From: Acuticoccus sp051016205
Lineage (GTDB): Bacteria > Pseudomonadota > Alphaproteobacteria > Rhizobiales > Amorphaceae
Reading direction: 5' to 3'
DNA length: 64,000 nucleotides
Assembly (NCBI GenBank): GCA_051016205.1
Contig: CP136534.1
Coordinates: 6,014,001-6,078,000, forward strand
Part shown: positions 34,104 through 43,679 of the stretch, piece by piece
How the letters are laid out: every line of letters starts with the position of its first letter
Position numbering within the stretch: position 1 is the first letter of the stretch
The notes under the pieces: generated by a model
Databases searched by the model: none
What the model was told of the DNA's origin: nothing
Seen by the model: only the letters and a program-made list of their open reading frames with translations
Program-made: the position numbers and the translations under genes

Positions 34104-37100
34104 CCACCACCAAGACCAAGCCCCGCGCCCGCCCCGTCGCCGACATCGCGCGCGACAATCGGGGCCATCTGGACCTCCTGCTCGACGAAGGCCTGCCACG
34201 TCAGATCAACGTTGCCAACGTGCCCGACGGCATGGAAGGGGAGGTCCTTGCCAAGCTTGCCGTGGAGGCGGACGGCCCCGTCTTCTTCGTGGCGCGCGAC
34301 GGACAAAGACAAAACGCGGCCGAGGAGGCGCTGCGTTTCTTCGCACCGCAGGTGAACGCCATCCGCCTGCCCGCGTGGGACTGCATGCCTTATGACAGGG
34401 CCTCCCCCTCATCGGTGATCCAGGCACGGCGCACGGCAGCCCTTGCGACAATGGCCGAAGGGGTCAAGCCGCACACGGTGGTGATGACGACGGCCAACGC
34501 CATCCTGCAAAAGGTGCCTGCGCCCACCACCATCAGGGCCGCAACGCTGAGCCACCGCGCAGGCGCGGACGTTGCCATGGACGACGTCATCTCATGGCTT
34601 GAAACCAACGCCTTTCTGCGCACCCCCACCGTGCGCGAACCTGGCGAGTACGCGGTTCGCGGCGGCATCGTCGACCTTTTCGCCCCAGGCACACATGCCC
34701 CTGTGCGCCTGGACTTTTTCGGCGACACGCTGGAGACAATCCGCCCCTTCGACCCCGAAAGCCAGCGCACCACAGGTCAACAGAACGAGATCCGCCTCGT
34801 CCCCATGAGCGAGGTGGTGCTCTCCGACACGGCGGTAAAGCGCTTTCGCGAAGGCTATCTGCGCGCGTTTGGGGCGGCCTCCAAGGACGACATCCTCTAC
34901 CATTCGGTCAGCGAGAAGGTGCGCGCTTCGGGCGTTGAGCACTGGCTCCCCCTCTTCCACGACGAACTCGTCAGTGTGTTCGACTATCTGCCCGATGCCG
35001 CCATCGTCATCGATCACCTGGCGCTCGATGCCATTTCGACCCGCGTGGCGGAGATCGAAGACCACTACGCCGCCCGCCAATCCGCGCTCGATCAGGCCAG
35101 CGGCCCGCCTTACAACGCCCTGCCCACGGGCGACCTTTATCTGACGGGAATGACGCCTGCCGACATCTTCGGCGCGCATCGCCAGATCAACCTGTCCCCC
35201 TTCGCCGAACCTGCGCGCGAGGGCGTCCACACCGTCCCCGCGGGCGGGCGCGTCGGCCGGTCCTTTGCGGCCGAGCGCGCGGCCGGCAACGTCAACATTT
35301 TCAACGCACTGATCGACCATATCGACGCCCTGCGCAAAACGGACCGTCGCGTCATCGTGGCGGCCTGGTCGGCAGGTTCGCGCGATCGGCTGGCGCAGGT
35401 GTTGAAGGACCACGGCCTCACCAAGGCTGAAACGGTCGCCTCCTACGCGCAGGTCAGCGGACTGAAGAAGGGCGTCGCCGCCCTTGCGGTGGTGGAGCTT
35501 GAGAGCGGCTTCGACGGGCCCGATTACACCATCATCGCCGAGCAGGACGTGCTGGGCGACCGCCTCGTCACAGCCAAGCGCAAGCGCAAGCGCGATGCAG
35601 ATATTCTGACAGAGGTGGCCTCCTTGGCCGCTGGCGACCTCGTCGTTCATGTGGACCACGGCATCGGCCGCTTCATGGGCCTCAAGACGCTGCAGGCCGC
35701 CGGTGCCCCCCATGACTGCGTGGAGATCGCCTACCACAAGGACGACAAACTCTATCTGCCGGTGGAAAACATCGACCTTTTGTCCCGCTACGGCTCCGAT
35801 TCAGAGGACATCACCCTGGACCGTCTCGGGGGGGCGGGCTGGCAGGCCCGAAAGGCCAAACTGAAGGAGCGTGTGCGCGAAATCGCCGACGCCCTCATCA
35901 AGACGGCCGCCCAAAGGCTGCTGCGCAAAGCCCCGGTCATCGAAACGCCCACGGGCGTCTACGACGAGTTCGTGGCAAAATTTCCCTACAGCGAAACCGA
36001 CGATCAGATGGCGGCCATCGAAAGCGTCATGGACGATCTGGCGCTTGGCCGGCCCATGGACCGCCTTGTGTGCGGTGACGTCGGCTTCGGCAAGACGGAG
36101 GTGGCGATCCGCGCGGCCTTCACCGCCGTCATGTCAGGCCGGCAAGTGGCGCTGATCGTGCCCACGACGCTGCTTGCCCGCCAGCATTACAAGACGTTCC
36201 AGGAGCGTTTCAAAGGCTTGCCCGTGAATGTCGAGCAGGCCTCACGCCTCGTCGGCCCCAAAGCCATGAAGCGGGTCAGAGAGGGCCTTGCCTCAGGCGA
36301 GGTGGACATTGTGGTGGGGACCCATGCCCTGCTTGCCAAGGGAGTCACCTTCCGCGACCTCGGCCTTTTGATTGTGGACGAGGAGCAGCACTTCGGCGTC
36401 AAACACAAGGAACGGCTGAAGGCGCTGAAGTCTGACGTTCACGTCCTCACCCTGTCGGCAACGCCGATCCCGCGCACGCTGCAACTGGCACTGACGGGTG
36501 TGCGCGAACTCTCCCTCATCGCCACGGCGCCCGTGGACAGGCTGGCCGTGCGCACGTTCGTGACCCCCTTCGACCCCCTCACCATCCGCGAAGCGCTCTT
36601 GCGTGAGCGCTACCGAGGCGGCCAATCCTTCTACGTATGCCCGCGCATTTCCGACCTTGCCGCCCAGAAGGAGTTTTTGGACAAGCACGTGCCTGAGGTG
36701 AAAGTGGCCGTCGCCCACGGCAGGATGGCGCCGGGCGATCTCGACGACATCATGAATGCCTTCTACGACGGCAAGTACGACGTCCTTTTGTCCACCACCA
36801 TTGTGGAATCGGGCCTCGACATTCCCACAGCCAACACCCTCATCGTCCACCGTGCGGAGATGTTCGGCCTCTCCCAGCTCTACCAGTTGCGCGGGCGGGT
36901 GGGGCGCTCGAAGACACGCGCCTACGCCCTCCTCACCACCCCCGTGGACAAGACGCTGACCGCCACAGCCCAGCGCAGGCTGAAAGTCCTTCAATCTCTC
37001 GACAGCCTTGGCGCAGGCTTTCAGCTGGCAAGCCACGATCTGGACATTCGTGGCGCAGGCAACCTCTTGGGCGAAGAGCAGTCGGGCCACATCAAAGAGG

Positions 37101-37651
37101 TCGGATTCGAGCTTTACCAGTCCATGCTGGAAGAGACGGTCGCCGCCCTCAAGGACGGCGGCGAAGAGGAGATCGAGGAGCACTGGTCGCCACAGATCTC
37201 CGTCGGCATCCCCGTTCTCATCCCCGAGGACTATGTGCCGGACCTTCAGTTGCGCATGTCCCTCTACCGCCGCCTTGCCGACCTCAGCGATGCTCGCGAG
37301 ATCGACGCCTTCGGCGCTGAGATGATGGACCGCTTCGGCCCCATACCCGACGAGGTCGAGTGGCTGCTCAAGATCGTCTACATCAAGAGCCTGTGCCGCC
37401 GCGCCAACGTGGAAAAGGTCGACGCTGGGCCCAAGGGCATCGTCATCGCCTTCCGCGACAACACCTTCGCCAACCCCCAAGGGCTGGTTCAGCTCATCGC
37501 CTCCGAAGGATCGCTGGCGAAGATCCGGCCAGACCACAGGGTCGTCCTCATCCGCGATTGGCCCAAGCCCGAAAAGCGCACCAATGGGGTGGCGGCGGTG
37601 CTCACCAAACTGGTGAAGATCGCTGAGGAGGAGCAAAAGGCGGCGGCTTGA
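34100..37651 (+). CDS. mfd: transcription-repair coupling factor Mfd
   Basis: 1183 aa. Mfd removes stalled RNA polymerase and recruits UvrA. The UvrB-like N-terminal region includes LPAWDCMPYDRASPS and REPGEYAVRGGIVDLFAPG. The polymerase-interacting domain is near 500-560 (DLVVHVDHGIGRFMGL). The translocase has VCGDVGFGKTEVAIRAAF (Walker A), IVDEEQHFGVKHKERL (DEEQ box), LSATPIPRTLQLALTG and QLYQLRGRVGRSKTRAYA. The TRCF C-terminal domain starts around 1000 with IGIPVLIPEDYVPD-like sequence. The start is the ATGA overlap with sdhE; translation is probably coupled. Confidence 0.96.
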   Translation: MTTTKTKPRARPVADIARDNRGHLDLLLDEGLPRQINVANVPDGMEGEVLAKLAVEADGPVFFVARDGQRQNAAEEALRFFAPQVNAIRLPAWDCMPYDRASPSSVIQARRTAALATMAEGVKPHTVVMTTANAILQKVPAPTTIRAATLSHRAGADVAMDDVISWLETNAFLRTPTVREPGEYAVRGGIVDLFAPGTHAPVRLDFFGDTLETIRPFDPESQRTTGQQNEIRLVPMSEVVLSDTAVKRFREGYLRAFGAASKDDILYHSVSEKVRASGVEHWLPLFHDELVSVFDYLPDAAIVIDHLALDAISTRVAEIEDHYAARQSALDQASGPPYNALPTGDLYLTGMTPADIFGAHRQINLSPFAEPAREGVHTVPAGGRVGRSFAAERAAGNVNIFNALIDHIDALRKTDRRVIVAAWSAGSRDRLAQVLKDHGLTKAETVASYAQVSGLKKGVAALAVVELESGFDGPDYTIIAEQDVLGDRLVTAKRKRKRDADILTEVASLAAGDLVVHVDHGIGRFMGLKTLQAAGAPHDCVEIAYHKDDKLYLPVENIDLLSRYGSDSEDITLDRLGGAGWQARKAKLKERVREIADALIKTAAQRLLRKAPVIETPTGVYDEFVAKFPYSETDDQMAAIESVMDDLALGRPMDRLVCGDVGFGKTEVAIRAAFTAVMSGRQVALIVPTTLLARQHYKTFQERFKGLPVNVEQASRLVGPKAMKRVREGLASGEVDIVVGTHALLAKGVTFRDLGLLIVDEEQHFGVKHKERLKALKSDVHVLTLSATPIPRTLQLALTGVRELSLIATAPVDRLAVRTFVTPFDPLTIREALLRERYRGGQSFYVCPRISDLAAQKEFLDKHVPEVKVAVAHGRMAPGDLDDIMNAFYDGKYDVLLSTTIVESGLDIPTANTLIVHRAEMFGLSQLYQLRGRVGRSKTRAYALLTTPVDKTLTATAQRRLKVLQSLDSLGAGFQLASHDLDIRGAGNLLGEEQSGHIKEVGFELYQSMLEETVAALKDGGEEEIEEHWSPQISVGIPVLIPEDYVPDLQLRMSLYRRLADLSDAREIDAFGAEMMDRFGPIPDEVEWLLKIVYIKSLCRRANVEKVDAGPKGIVIAFRDNTFANPQGLVQLIASEGSLAKIRPDHRVVLIRDWPKPEKRTNGVAAVLTKLVKIAEEEQKAAA

Positions 37652-38019
37652 GTTCCAGGGATCGTCTGTAGGGGCTGTACCAAGCCTCTCCCGCCTTGAT
37701 CCATCATCCCGCGAAGGCAGGCGAGCCTCAAGGGACGCTTCGCTCTGAAGCCCTTGACCCTCGCCAGCCTTCGCGGGGGTGGGTCTATAGTCGGCTCCGA
37801 AGGAACGTCAGGCTTTCCGTCTCTCCAAAGGAACTTGATGGGGAAGCTCGTTGAGAGCTTGTGCCTTTCGCTGGAAGGTGTTGGACTTGCAGCCGTAGGG
37901 TGAGCAAGGGGGCGCCTGCCACCCTCGACAAAGCGATTGATGAAAGGAGCGGCTTCACTTTTGCCGCATTTGCGGCAAGCATGGCGCCGCGATTGTTTTC
38001 ATTCGACGGATGAAAAGCC
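37652..38019. other. 368-bp intergenic region between mfd and peroxidase
   Basis: No gene is supported. It holds the long hairpin at 37708-37777 and, just before the peroxidase ATG, a 7-bp inverted repeat TTTTCAT (37996-38002) / ATGAAAA (38010-38016), a possible operator or leader hairpin. The remainder shows nothing I can name. Confidence 0.5.
37708..37777. repeat. 70-nt long near-perfect hairpin
   Basis: The outer arms 37708-37725 and 37760-37777 pair at 17 of 18 positions (CCCGCGAAGGC... with ...GCCTTCGCGGG). Inside, TCAAGGG pairs with CCCTTGA, and GCTTC with GAAGC, so almost the whole 70 nt folds on itself. It lies 57 bp after mfd. It has no T-run; it may still end mfd transcription, or be a copy of a dispersed palindromic repeat. 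Confidence 0.7.
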
Positions 38020-40116
38020 ATGTACAAGTCATTCTTCACATCACTTTTGGGCTCCACGGCCCTCCTTGCTCTTGTGAGCGGGGCCAACGCCACCGGCTCC
38101 CACGCCAATCCTGATTATCCCCCCGCAGCCGCATTTCAGCGCGCCGGCGAGAATGCCAATATCGGCGGCTTTGGCAGGCTTTTTGCCGTCAGGGCCCCCA
38201 ACAGGCCCGAAGGTCTGATCGCCCATCCGAGCCCCCGCTACGACCTCGTGCGCCTCGGCCAAAGGATGACCGCCCCAGGCGAAGCGCAAGAAAGGCCATC
38301 GGAAATGCCCCTGGCCTACGTGTTCCTGGGCCAGTTCATCGACCACGACATCACCTTCGACACGGTCACGAGCTTCGACGAGATTGCCACGAACCTGGTG
38401 ATCGAGAATGCCCGCACGGCCGATCTCGACCTTGATTGCGTTTATGGCGGCGGGCCGGAGCGCACCCCTTACCTTTATGATGGACCCTACCTGCGCATCG
38501 GCGCCATCACCGTCTTCGGCGACGAGGCACGGCGCCGCCACGACCTTTTGCGCGCAAGCCCTCCCGGGCGCGCCACGGCCGTCATCGGCGATCCGCGCAA
38601 CGATGAAAACTTTGTCGTCTCGCAGATGCAGGCCGCCTTCATCGCCTACCACAACCGCATGGTGGACAGGATCCTTGAGGAGGAGGCCAAAAAGGCCCGC
38701 GAGCTCCTGGCAAGGGTGGAAGGTCGGCGCAGCCAAGCCGGACGGCCTGGCCTTGAAAGCGCCATGGCCCAACGTCCGCAATCGCCCAGCGGCGACCTTG
38801 CCCAGTTGGTCGCCTCCCGCGCCACAGGCGCCATGCAAGAGTCCGCACAGCCTGAGAGTGCAGGCCGCATCTCCCGCGCCCTCGTACTCGAGGTGGCTGA
38901 GGAAAACGGCCGCATCCTGGAAATCCTGGAGCAGGCGCGGCACCTCACCGTCCACCACTACCACCGCGTCATCTCCGAGGACTTCATCCCGCGGCTGATC
39001 GGTATCGCCCGCACCCGCGACATCTTGGAAAACGGGCGGGACTTTTACTTCCCCAACGGCTTTCGCAATGCCGATGGGGTGACGGTGGAGCCCTTCATCC
39101 CCATCGAATTTGCCGCCGCCGCCTACCGCTACGGCCACAGCCAGGTGCCTGAGTTGATGCGCCTGCGCGGTGCTGGCCGCGACGCCGTCATTGCCGAGCT
39201 CTTCGGTGTCGACAAGTCCGGACAATCGGCGACCTTCCTGAAGCCCAATGGCTTCACTCCCGTGCGCACCGATTTCGGCTCCCTGGCGTTGGACTGGAAC
39301 CTTTTCGCACCCATCCACGGTCCACCTTCACTGGTGCAAAGGGCGCGCCGGCTCGACACAATCCTGTCCGATCCGCTGACCAAGTTGGAGCGTGTGGGCA
39401 TCATCGGCCCCGGTGGTCTGGGCAACCTTGCAAGCCGCAACCTCACCCGCGGGCGCACCTATATGCTGCCCTCGGGTCAGGACCTTGCGCGCCGCATTCT
39501 CCAGCGGCTGGAGCAGCGTGGTGTTTTGCAAGACGTCTACCCAGCCGGCGGGACCACCGCTGAAGACTTTGTGCTTCCCGCCGATCCCACAACCGAAAAC
39601 ACCCTTGGGATCGGCACCACGCCGCTGTTTTACTACATCCTTCAGGAGGCGGACCGCTTCGGCGCCGCCCATGACGCCAACAGACCTCGTACCGAATCCA
39701 CCACCGGCACGGAAGCCAGCCTTGTTGCCCTCCCAGAGGCCGTGGGCCTGATGCCCGAGCGTACCCAGGCGGAGAAAGAATCCGGCGGTACGGCCACCGG
39801 TGGGGCAACGCTTGGCCCCGTCGGCGGCACGCTGGTGGGCGAGGTGCTCTTGGGGCTTCTGGACTACCACAGAGAGGCAGAGGGCTCCGGCCTCGACCTC
39901 AACACGCCATGGCAATACCAAATCCTGGCCGAGGGCGCGCAGCCTGTCGCGGAGGGTGACTTGCCTGCCATGACCGAGACCAGCGTTGGCAGCGATGGCG
40001 TTTCGGGTCTTCGGTACCAGCTGCGCAATTTCCTGCACGATGCCGGCGTTTCGCTGCCGCCAGAGCCCATCGACGTATGCCCTGGTCCGGCAACGCAGTT
40101 CACCGAAGGGTGCTAA
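38020..40116 (+). CDS. secreted animal-type haem peroxidase
   Basis: 698 aa. Residues 1-25 are a signal peptide (ALLALVSGANA). The domain shows VFLGQFIDHDITFD (about 99-112), where the histidine before D-I is the distal haem ligand. DPRNDENFVVSQMQAAFIAYHN follows, and FAAAAYRYGHSQVPELM (about 364-380) provides the proximal histidine. These are hallmarks of the bacterial branch of animal haem peroxidases, which oxidise halides or small organics with hydrogen peroxide outside the cytoplasm. A low-complexity insert near 220-285 separates two haem-contact parts. The gene stands alone after a hairpin; a small inverted repeat precedes its start. Confidence 0.87.
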   Translation: MYKSFFTSLLGSTALLALVSGANATGSHANPDYPPAAAFQRAGENANIGGFGRLFAVRAPNRPEGLIAHPSPRYDLVRLGQRMTAPGEAQERPSEMPLAYVFLGQFIDHDITFDTVTSFDEIATNLVIENARTADLDLDCVYGGGPERTPYLYDGPYLRIGAITVFGDEARRRHDLLRASPPGRATAVIGDPRNDENFVVSQMQAAFIAYHNRMVDRILEEEAKKARELLARVEGRRSQAGRPGLESAMAQRPQSPSGDLAQLVASRATGAMQESAQPESAGRISRALVLEVAEENGRILEILEQARHLTVHHYHRVISEDFIPRLIGIARTRDILENGRDFYFPNGFRNADGVTVEPFIPIEFAAAAYRYGHSQVPELMRLRGAGRDAVIAELFGVDKSGQSATFLKPNGFTPVRTDFGSLALDWNLFAPIHGPPSLVQRARRLDTILSDPLTKLERVGIIGPGGLGNLASRNLTRGRTYMLPSGQDLARRILQRLEQRGVLQDVYPAGGTTAEDFVLPADPTTENTLGIGTTPLFYYILQEADRFGAAHDANRPRTESTTGTEASLVALPEAVGLMPERTQAEKESGGTATGGATLGPVGGTLVGEVLLGLLDYHREAEGSGLDLNTPWQYQILAEGAQPVAEGDLPAMTETSVGSDGVSGLRYQLRNFLHDAGVSLPPEPIDVCPGPATQFTEGC

Positions 40117-40892
40117 GGCTCGACCGTGACGATGACGCAGCGCGCTCAAGCGCTGCGTCACACGCCCTGCCTAAGCTGCGGATCGCCATGTGGTCAGGCC
40201 CCCGCAACCTGTCCACCGCCATGATGCGAAGCTTCGGCGCAAGGGCCGACTGCGGTGTGTGGGACGAGCCATTTTATGCTGCCTACCTGAAGGAAGGCGG
40301 CATCGACCATCCCATGCGCGCGGCCGTCCTTGCCGCCCATGAGAGCGATGTGGCCAAGATCGTCGCCGCGTGTCTCGGCCCAGCTCCAGGCGGCGCGCCG
40401 GTCTTTTACCAAAAGCACATGCCCCATCACATGCTTGAGGGCTTTGACGTGTCCTGGATCGGTGAGTGCACCAATGTGTTCCTCATCAGAGATCCTGCGC
40501 TGGTGCTGGTAAGCTACGAGGCCAAACGCGAAAGCCCCAACCTTGCCGACATTGGCGTTCAGCGTCAGCAAGAGCTGTTCGACATGGAGGCCGACAGGCT
40601 CGGCACAGCCCCCGCAGTCCTCGACGCCACGAACATTGCCGAAGCGCCCGAGCGCTGCCTGAGGGCCCTTTGCGAACGGATCGGCCTTGCTTTCGACCCC
40701 GCGATGTTGTCGTGGCCGGCCGGCCCAAAGCCTGAGGATGGCGTGTGGGCGGCCCACTGGTATGGCGCGGTGGAGAATTCCACCGGCTTTGCTCCGCCGA
40801 AAGCCGAACGCCCCTTGATGACGGACCACGCCAAGCGCCTTGCCGACATTGCCCGCCCCTACTACGAGGCCCTGTCCCGCCACACCCTCTGA
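40110..40892 (+). CDS. sulfotransferase-like protein
   Basis: About 260 aa. LRIAMWSGPRNLSTAMMRSFGAR at the N-terminus is the nucleotide-loop pattern of a sulfotransferase-like family. VFLIRDPALVLVSYEAKRES matches the 3'-phosphate-binding strand-helix, and the tryptophan-rich GVWAAHWYGAVENSTGF the C-terminal part. Real sulfate transfer is unproven for this family. The start is uncertain: GTG 40110, overlapping the peroxidase stop, is my choice; ATG 40077 and ATG 40188 (MWSGPRN) are alternatives, the last probably too short because LRIA before it is conserved. Confidence 0.7.
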   Translation: MLRLDRDDDAARSSAASHALPKLRIAMWSGPRNLSTAMMRSFGARADCGVWDEPFYAAYLKEGGIDHPMRAAVLAAHESDVAKIVAACLGPAPGGAPVFYQKHMPHHMLEGFDVSWIGECTNVFLIRDPALVLVSYEAKRESPNLADIGVQRQQELFDMEADRLGTAPAVLDATNIAEAPERCLRALCERIGLAFDPAMLSWPAGPKPEDGVWAAHWYGAVENSTGFAPPKAERPLMTDHAKRLADIARPYYEALSRHTL

Positions 40893-40981
40893 ACGGCGCC
40901 GGACCAACTCGCGCCAAATTGCGGCCTTGAACCTTCCGCTAAAACCGGCAGAACACTATGGTCACGTCAAATTTTCGCCTG

Positions 40982-41070
40982 GAGCATCGTGCGCCCGCTC
41001 GGACGCAGCGAAATTGCTCTGACTGTATGATCGCGAGCGATACTCTCTCCGGCCAGATGCGCCCATCTGG
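40982..41070. repeat. imperfect palindromes related to the 16735 hairpin
   Basis: GAGCATCGTGCG near 40982 and GGACGCAG...TGCTC form an imperfect hairpin with the same opening and closing arms as the perfect one at 16735-16764. Next to it, CCAGATG (41053-41059) pairs with CATCTGG (41064-41070). This looks like a decayed copy of a dispersed repeat, placed just upstream of the SH3 gene. Confidence 0.4.
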
Positions 41071-41099
41071 TCGAGACGCTCTAAGGGTAGGAAAGCGTC

Positions 41100-43637
41100 A
41101 TGAAGCGCGCCATTGCCGTCTGCCTTGCCACCTTGATGGTGGTGCCGCCTGGGTTCGCCGCCCCGGCAACCACCACAGCCAACGTGAACATGCGCACGGG
41201 GCCGACCACCAGCGCCTCCATCATGACCACCATTCCCGAAGGCACATCGGTGGACTTGAAGGACTGCGACGAGTCGGGCGCCTGGTGCTCGGTCAGCTTC
41301 AACGGAACCGATGGCTTCGTCAGCGGCCAGTATCTTCAAGAGAGCGAAGACCCTGACGGTTGGCCGCGCAAGTTCTCCACCCAAGGCGGCGGCACCCTCA
41401 TTCTCTATCAGCCGCAGGTCACGGAATGGGACAACTTCAAAACCATCGATGCCCTCTCCGCGGCCGAGTACGCGAAGGCTGAGTTTCAAAACCCTGTTTT
41501 CGGCGTCATCGGCTTCAAAGGCGACACGACGGCTGACTCGGTTTCAGGCGATGTGGTGATCAGCAACATCACCGTGACGGAGCTCAACTTCTCCGCCCTC
41601 AACAGGGACGATCTTTCGGCGCTGTCCGTTGCCGTCGGCCAGCTCCTGCCCACAGGCCCCCTCACCATTGCCCAGGAACGATTGACCGCAAGCCTTGCTG
41701 AATCAAAGCGCGTGGCGGACGTTGAAGGGCTGAAGGCCGACGCGCCGACAGTGTTCGTGTCACAAACGCCTGCCATCCTCGTCCAGACCAACGGCGAGGC
41801 GACGATGGCGCCTGTGGAAGGGACCGACGCCCTCCAGTTCGTGGTCAACAGCAACTGGGACATTCTGCAAACCACTGCCGACAAGATTTTCTACCTGAGG
41901 GACGAGGAGTCCTGGCTTGCCTCGGGCGAACTGAAGGACGGCTGGCAGGCCGCGATAACGCTGCCGGAGGCAATGTCTGCCCTTCCCGATGACGACAACT
42001 GGAAGGCCGCGCGCGCCGCAATCCCCGCCAAGCCGTTCCCCAACGGGGCGCCAAAGGTGTTTTACTCCGATGCCCCGGCGGAGCTGATTGTCTTCGACGG
42101 GCCACCAAAGTTGGAGGATGTGCCGGGCACAGCGCTTCAGTGGGCCTCAAACACCGAAAACGACGTTTTCTTCGAGACCTCCAGCCAGACCTGGTATCTC
42201 CTCTTGTCGGGACGCTGGTTTAAGAGTGCATCGCTCGACGGGCCTTGGACGTTCACAACGCCTGACCTTCCGAGCGACTTTCAAAAGATCCCTGCCGACA
42301 CGCCTTACTATAGCGTGCGCTACTCCGTCCCCGGCACATCGGAGAGTGATGAGGCGCGGCTGAAGGCGAGCATCCCCCACACGGCCCGGGTGGAGATTGG
42401 CTCCGTCACGCCTGACGTCTCTTACGGCGGCGACCCGGACTTCAAAACCATCGAAGGCACGTCGGTTTCCTACGCCACCAATACCAACGACCAGGTGCTT
42501 CTGGTGGACGGGAAGTATTACGTGCTCGAGGAGGGCGTCTGGTTCGTGGGCGACACGCCCAACGGGCCGTTCACGGTGGTGAGCGAGGTGCCTGAGGCCA
42601 TTTACACCATTCCCCCCACCTCCTCTGTCTACAACGTGACGTATGTGCGCGTGTATCGCACGGAGCCGGGGGCGGTCTGGTTCGGCTATACCATGGGCTA
42701 CCTTGCCGGTTACCTTGCCTGGGGCACCTACGTTTATGGCACGGGTTGGCGCTATCCGCCCTACTGGGGGCCTGTGGGACGTTATGGATGGCGCGGCTAC
42801 TATCCCCGTCCCGTCACCTACGGCCTTGGCGCTTACTACAACCCGGCGCGGGGTGTTTATGGTCGCTATGGCTACGCCTATGGGCCCTATCGCGGCATTG
42901 CGGCAGGGTCTGCCTACAACCCGCGGACCGGCCGTTACGTGCGCGGCGCTGCGGTCAGTGGGCCGCGTGGAACGCGCGGCTTCGTCGCCGCCTACAACCC
43001 GCGCACCAACACGGGGGCAATCGCCAGAGGTGGCCATAACGTTTACGGCTCTTGGGGCACTGCAGGGGTCAAGCGCGGGTCCGAATGGGCGCGTGTGTCA
43101 GGCGTCTCCAGCAATGCCGGCGGCAGGGGCGTGCGTTGGGATCGCGCAAGCGGCAACCAGGGGTTCTTGGGTGAGACGCGCCGCGGCAACGTCTATGCCG
43201 GGCGCGACGGCAACGTTTACCGCAACACAGGCGATGGCTGGCAAAAGTTCAACAATGGCGGCTGGTCGCCCGTAGATCCGCCGCGGGCTGACAATTTGCG
43301 CAATCCTGACCGCCGTCCAGGCGCCACGCGCGATCGCAACAGGCCGGCCACGGCAGACCGCAGGCCCCAGGGCAACCGGCCCCAGGCCAATCGACCGGCC
43401 CAAAACCGGCCCGCGCAAACACGCGAGCGGCGCGCCAACCGTCCTGCCCAAAACAGGCCCGCTGCCAGTCGAGCCCAGCGTGCCCCCTCCCACGTGGCGC
43501 GCGATCGCAGGGCCCGTCAGGCCGGCAACCAGAGGCGCTTGCAAACGCGCAACTACAATCGCGCCCCGCAGCGCCAGGTGCGGCGTGACCGCGGCGGGCG
43601 CAACCTCGGTGGCCGTCGCGGCGGGCGGCGCAGGTAG
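41100..43637 (+). CDS. exported SH3-domain protein with Gly/Tyr- and Arg/Pro-rich tail
   Basis: 845 aa. A signal peptide ends near PGFAAPA (residue 22). Residues 23-82 are a bacterial SH3 domain (TANVNMRTGPTTSASIMTTI, then GAWCSVSFNGTDGFV). Residues 90-510 hold repeated W/Y-containing segments of about 100 aa (for example VFVSQTPAILVQTNG and VFYSDAPAELIVFDGPP), which look like two or three related repeats. Residues 515-600 have a hydrophobic glycine/tyrosine-rich part (GYTMGYLAGYLAWG). The last 110 residues are basic and repetitive (NRPAQNRPA type). It is probably an envelope or cell-wall protein; function unknown. Low-complexity ends suggest surface exposure. Confidence 0.7.
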   Translation: MKRAIAVCLATLMVVPPGFAAPATTTANVNMRTGPTTSASIMTTIPEGTSVDLKDCDESGAWCSVSFNGTDGFVSGQYLQESEDPDGWPRKFSTQGGGTLILYQPQVTEWDNFKTIDALSAAEYAKAEFQNPVFGVIGFKGDTTADSVSGDVVISNITVTELNFSALNRDDLSALSVAVGQLLPTGPLTIAQERLTASLAESKRVADVEGLKADAPTVFVSQTPAILVQTNGEATMAPVEGTDALQFVVNSNWDILQTTADKIFYLRDEESWLASGELKDGWQAAITLPEAMSALPDDDNWKAARAAIPAKPFPNGAPKVFYSDAPAELIVFDGPPKLEDVPGTALQWASNTENDVFFETSSQTWYLLLSGRWFKSASLDGPWTFTTPDLPSDFQKIPADTPYYSVRYSVPGTSESDEARLKASIPHTARVEIGSVTPDVSYGGDPDFKTIEGTSVSYATNTNDQVLLVDGKYYVLEEGVWFVGDTPNGPFTVVSEVPEAIYTIPPTSSVYNVTYVRVYRTEPGAVWFGYTMGYLAGYLAWGTYVYGTGWRYPPYWGPVGRYGWRGYYPRPVTYGLGAYYNPARGVYGRYGYAYGPYRGIAAGSAYNPRTGRYVRGAAVSGPRGTRGFVAAYNPRTNTGAIARGGHNVYGSWGTAGVKRGSEWARVSGVSSNAGGRGVRWDRASGNQGFLGETRRGNVYAGRDGNVYRNTGDGWQKFNNGGWSPVDPPRADNLRNPDRRPGATRDRNRPATADRRPQGNRPQANRPAQNRPAQTRERRANRPAQNRPAASRAQRAPSHVARDRRARQAGNQRRLQTRNYNRAPQRQVRRDRGGRNLGGRRGGRRR

Positions 43638-43679
43638 AACAAGCAGCGGCACGGTCGTTTGAGCCTTGCCGCAAACCCC

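Noticed and set aside
36293..37636. 447-aa minus-strand frame
   Set aside because: Fully antisense to mfd, which is certain from helicase motifs; no ribosome site or family pattern.
38041..39318. 425-aa minus-strand frame
   Set aside because: Antisense to the haem peroxidase gene, with no recognisable domain.
43360..43480. Short tandem repeats resembling an array
   Set aside because: They are in frame and encode the NRPAQ-type tail of the SH3 protein; units are irregular and there are no spacers, so this is not CRISPR.
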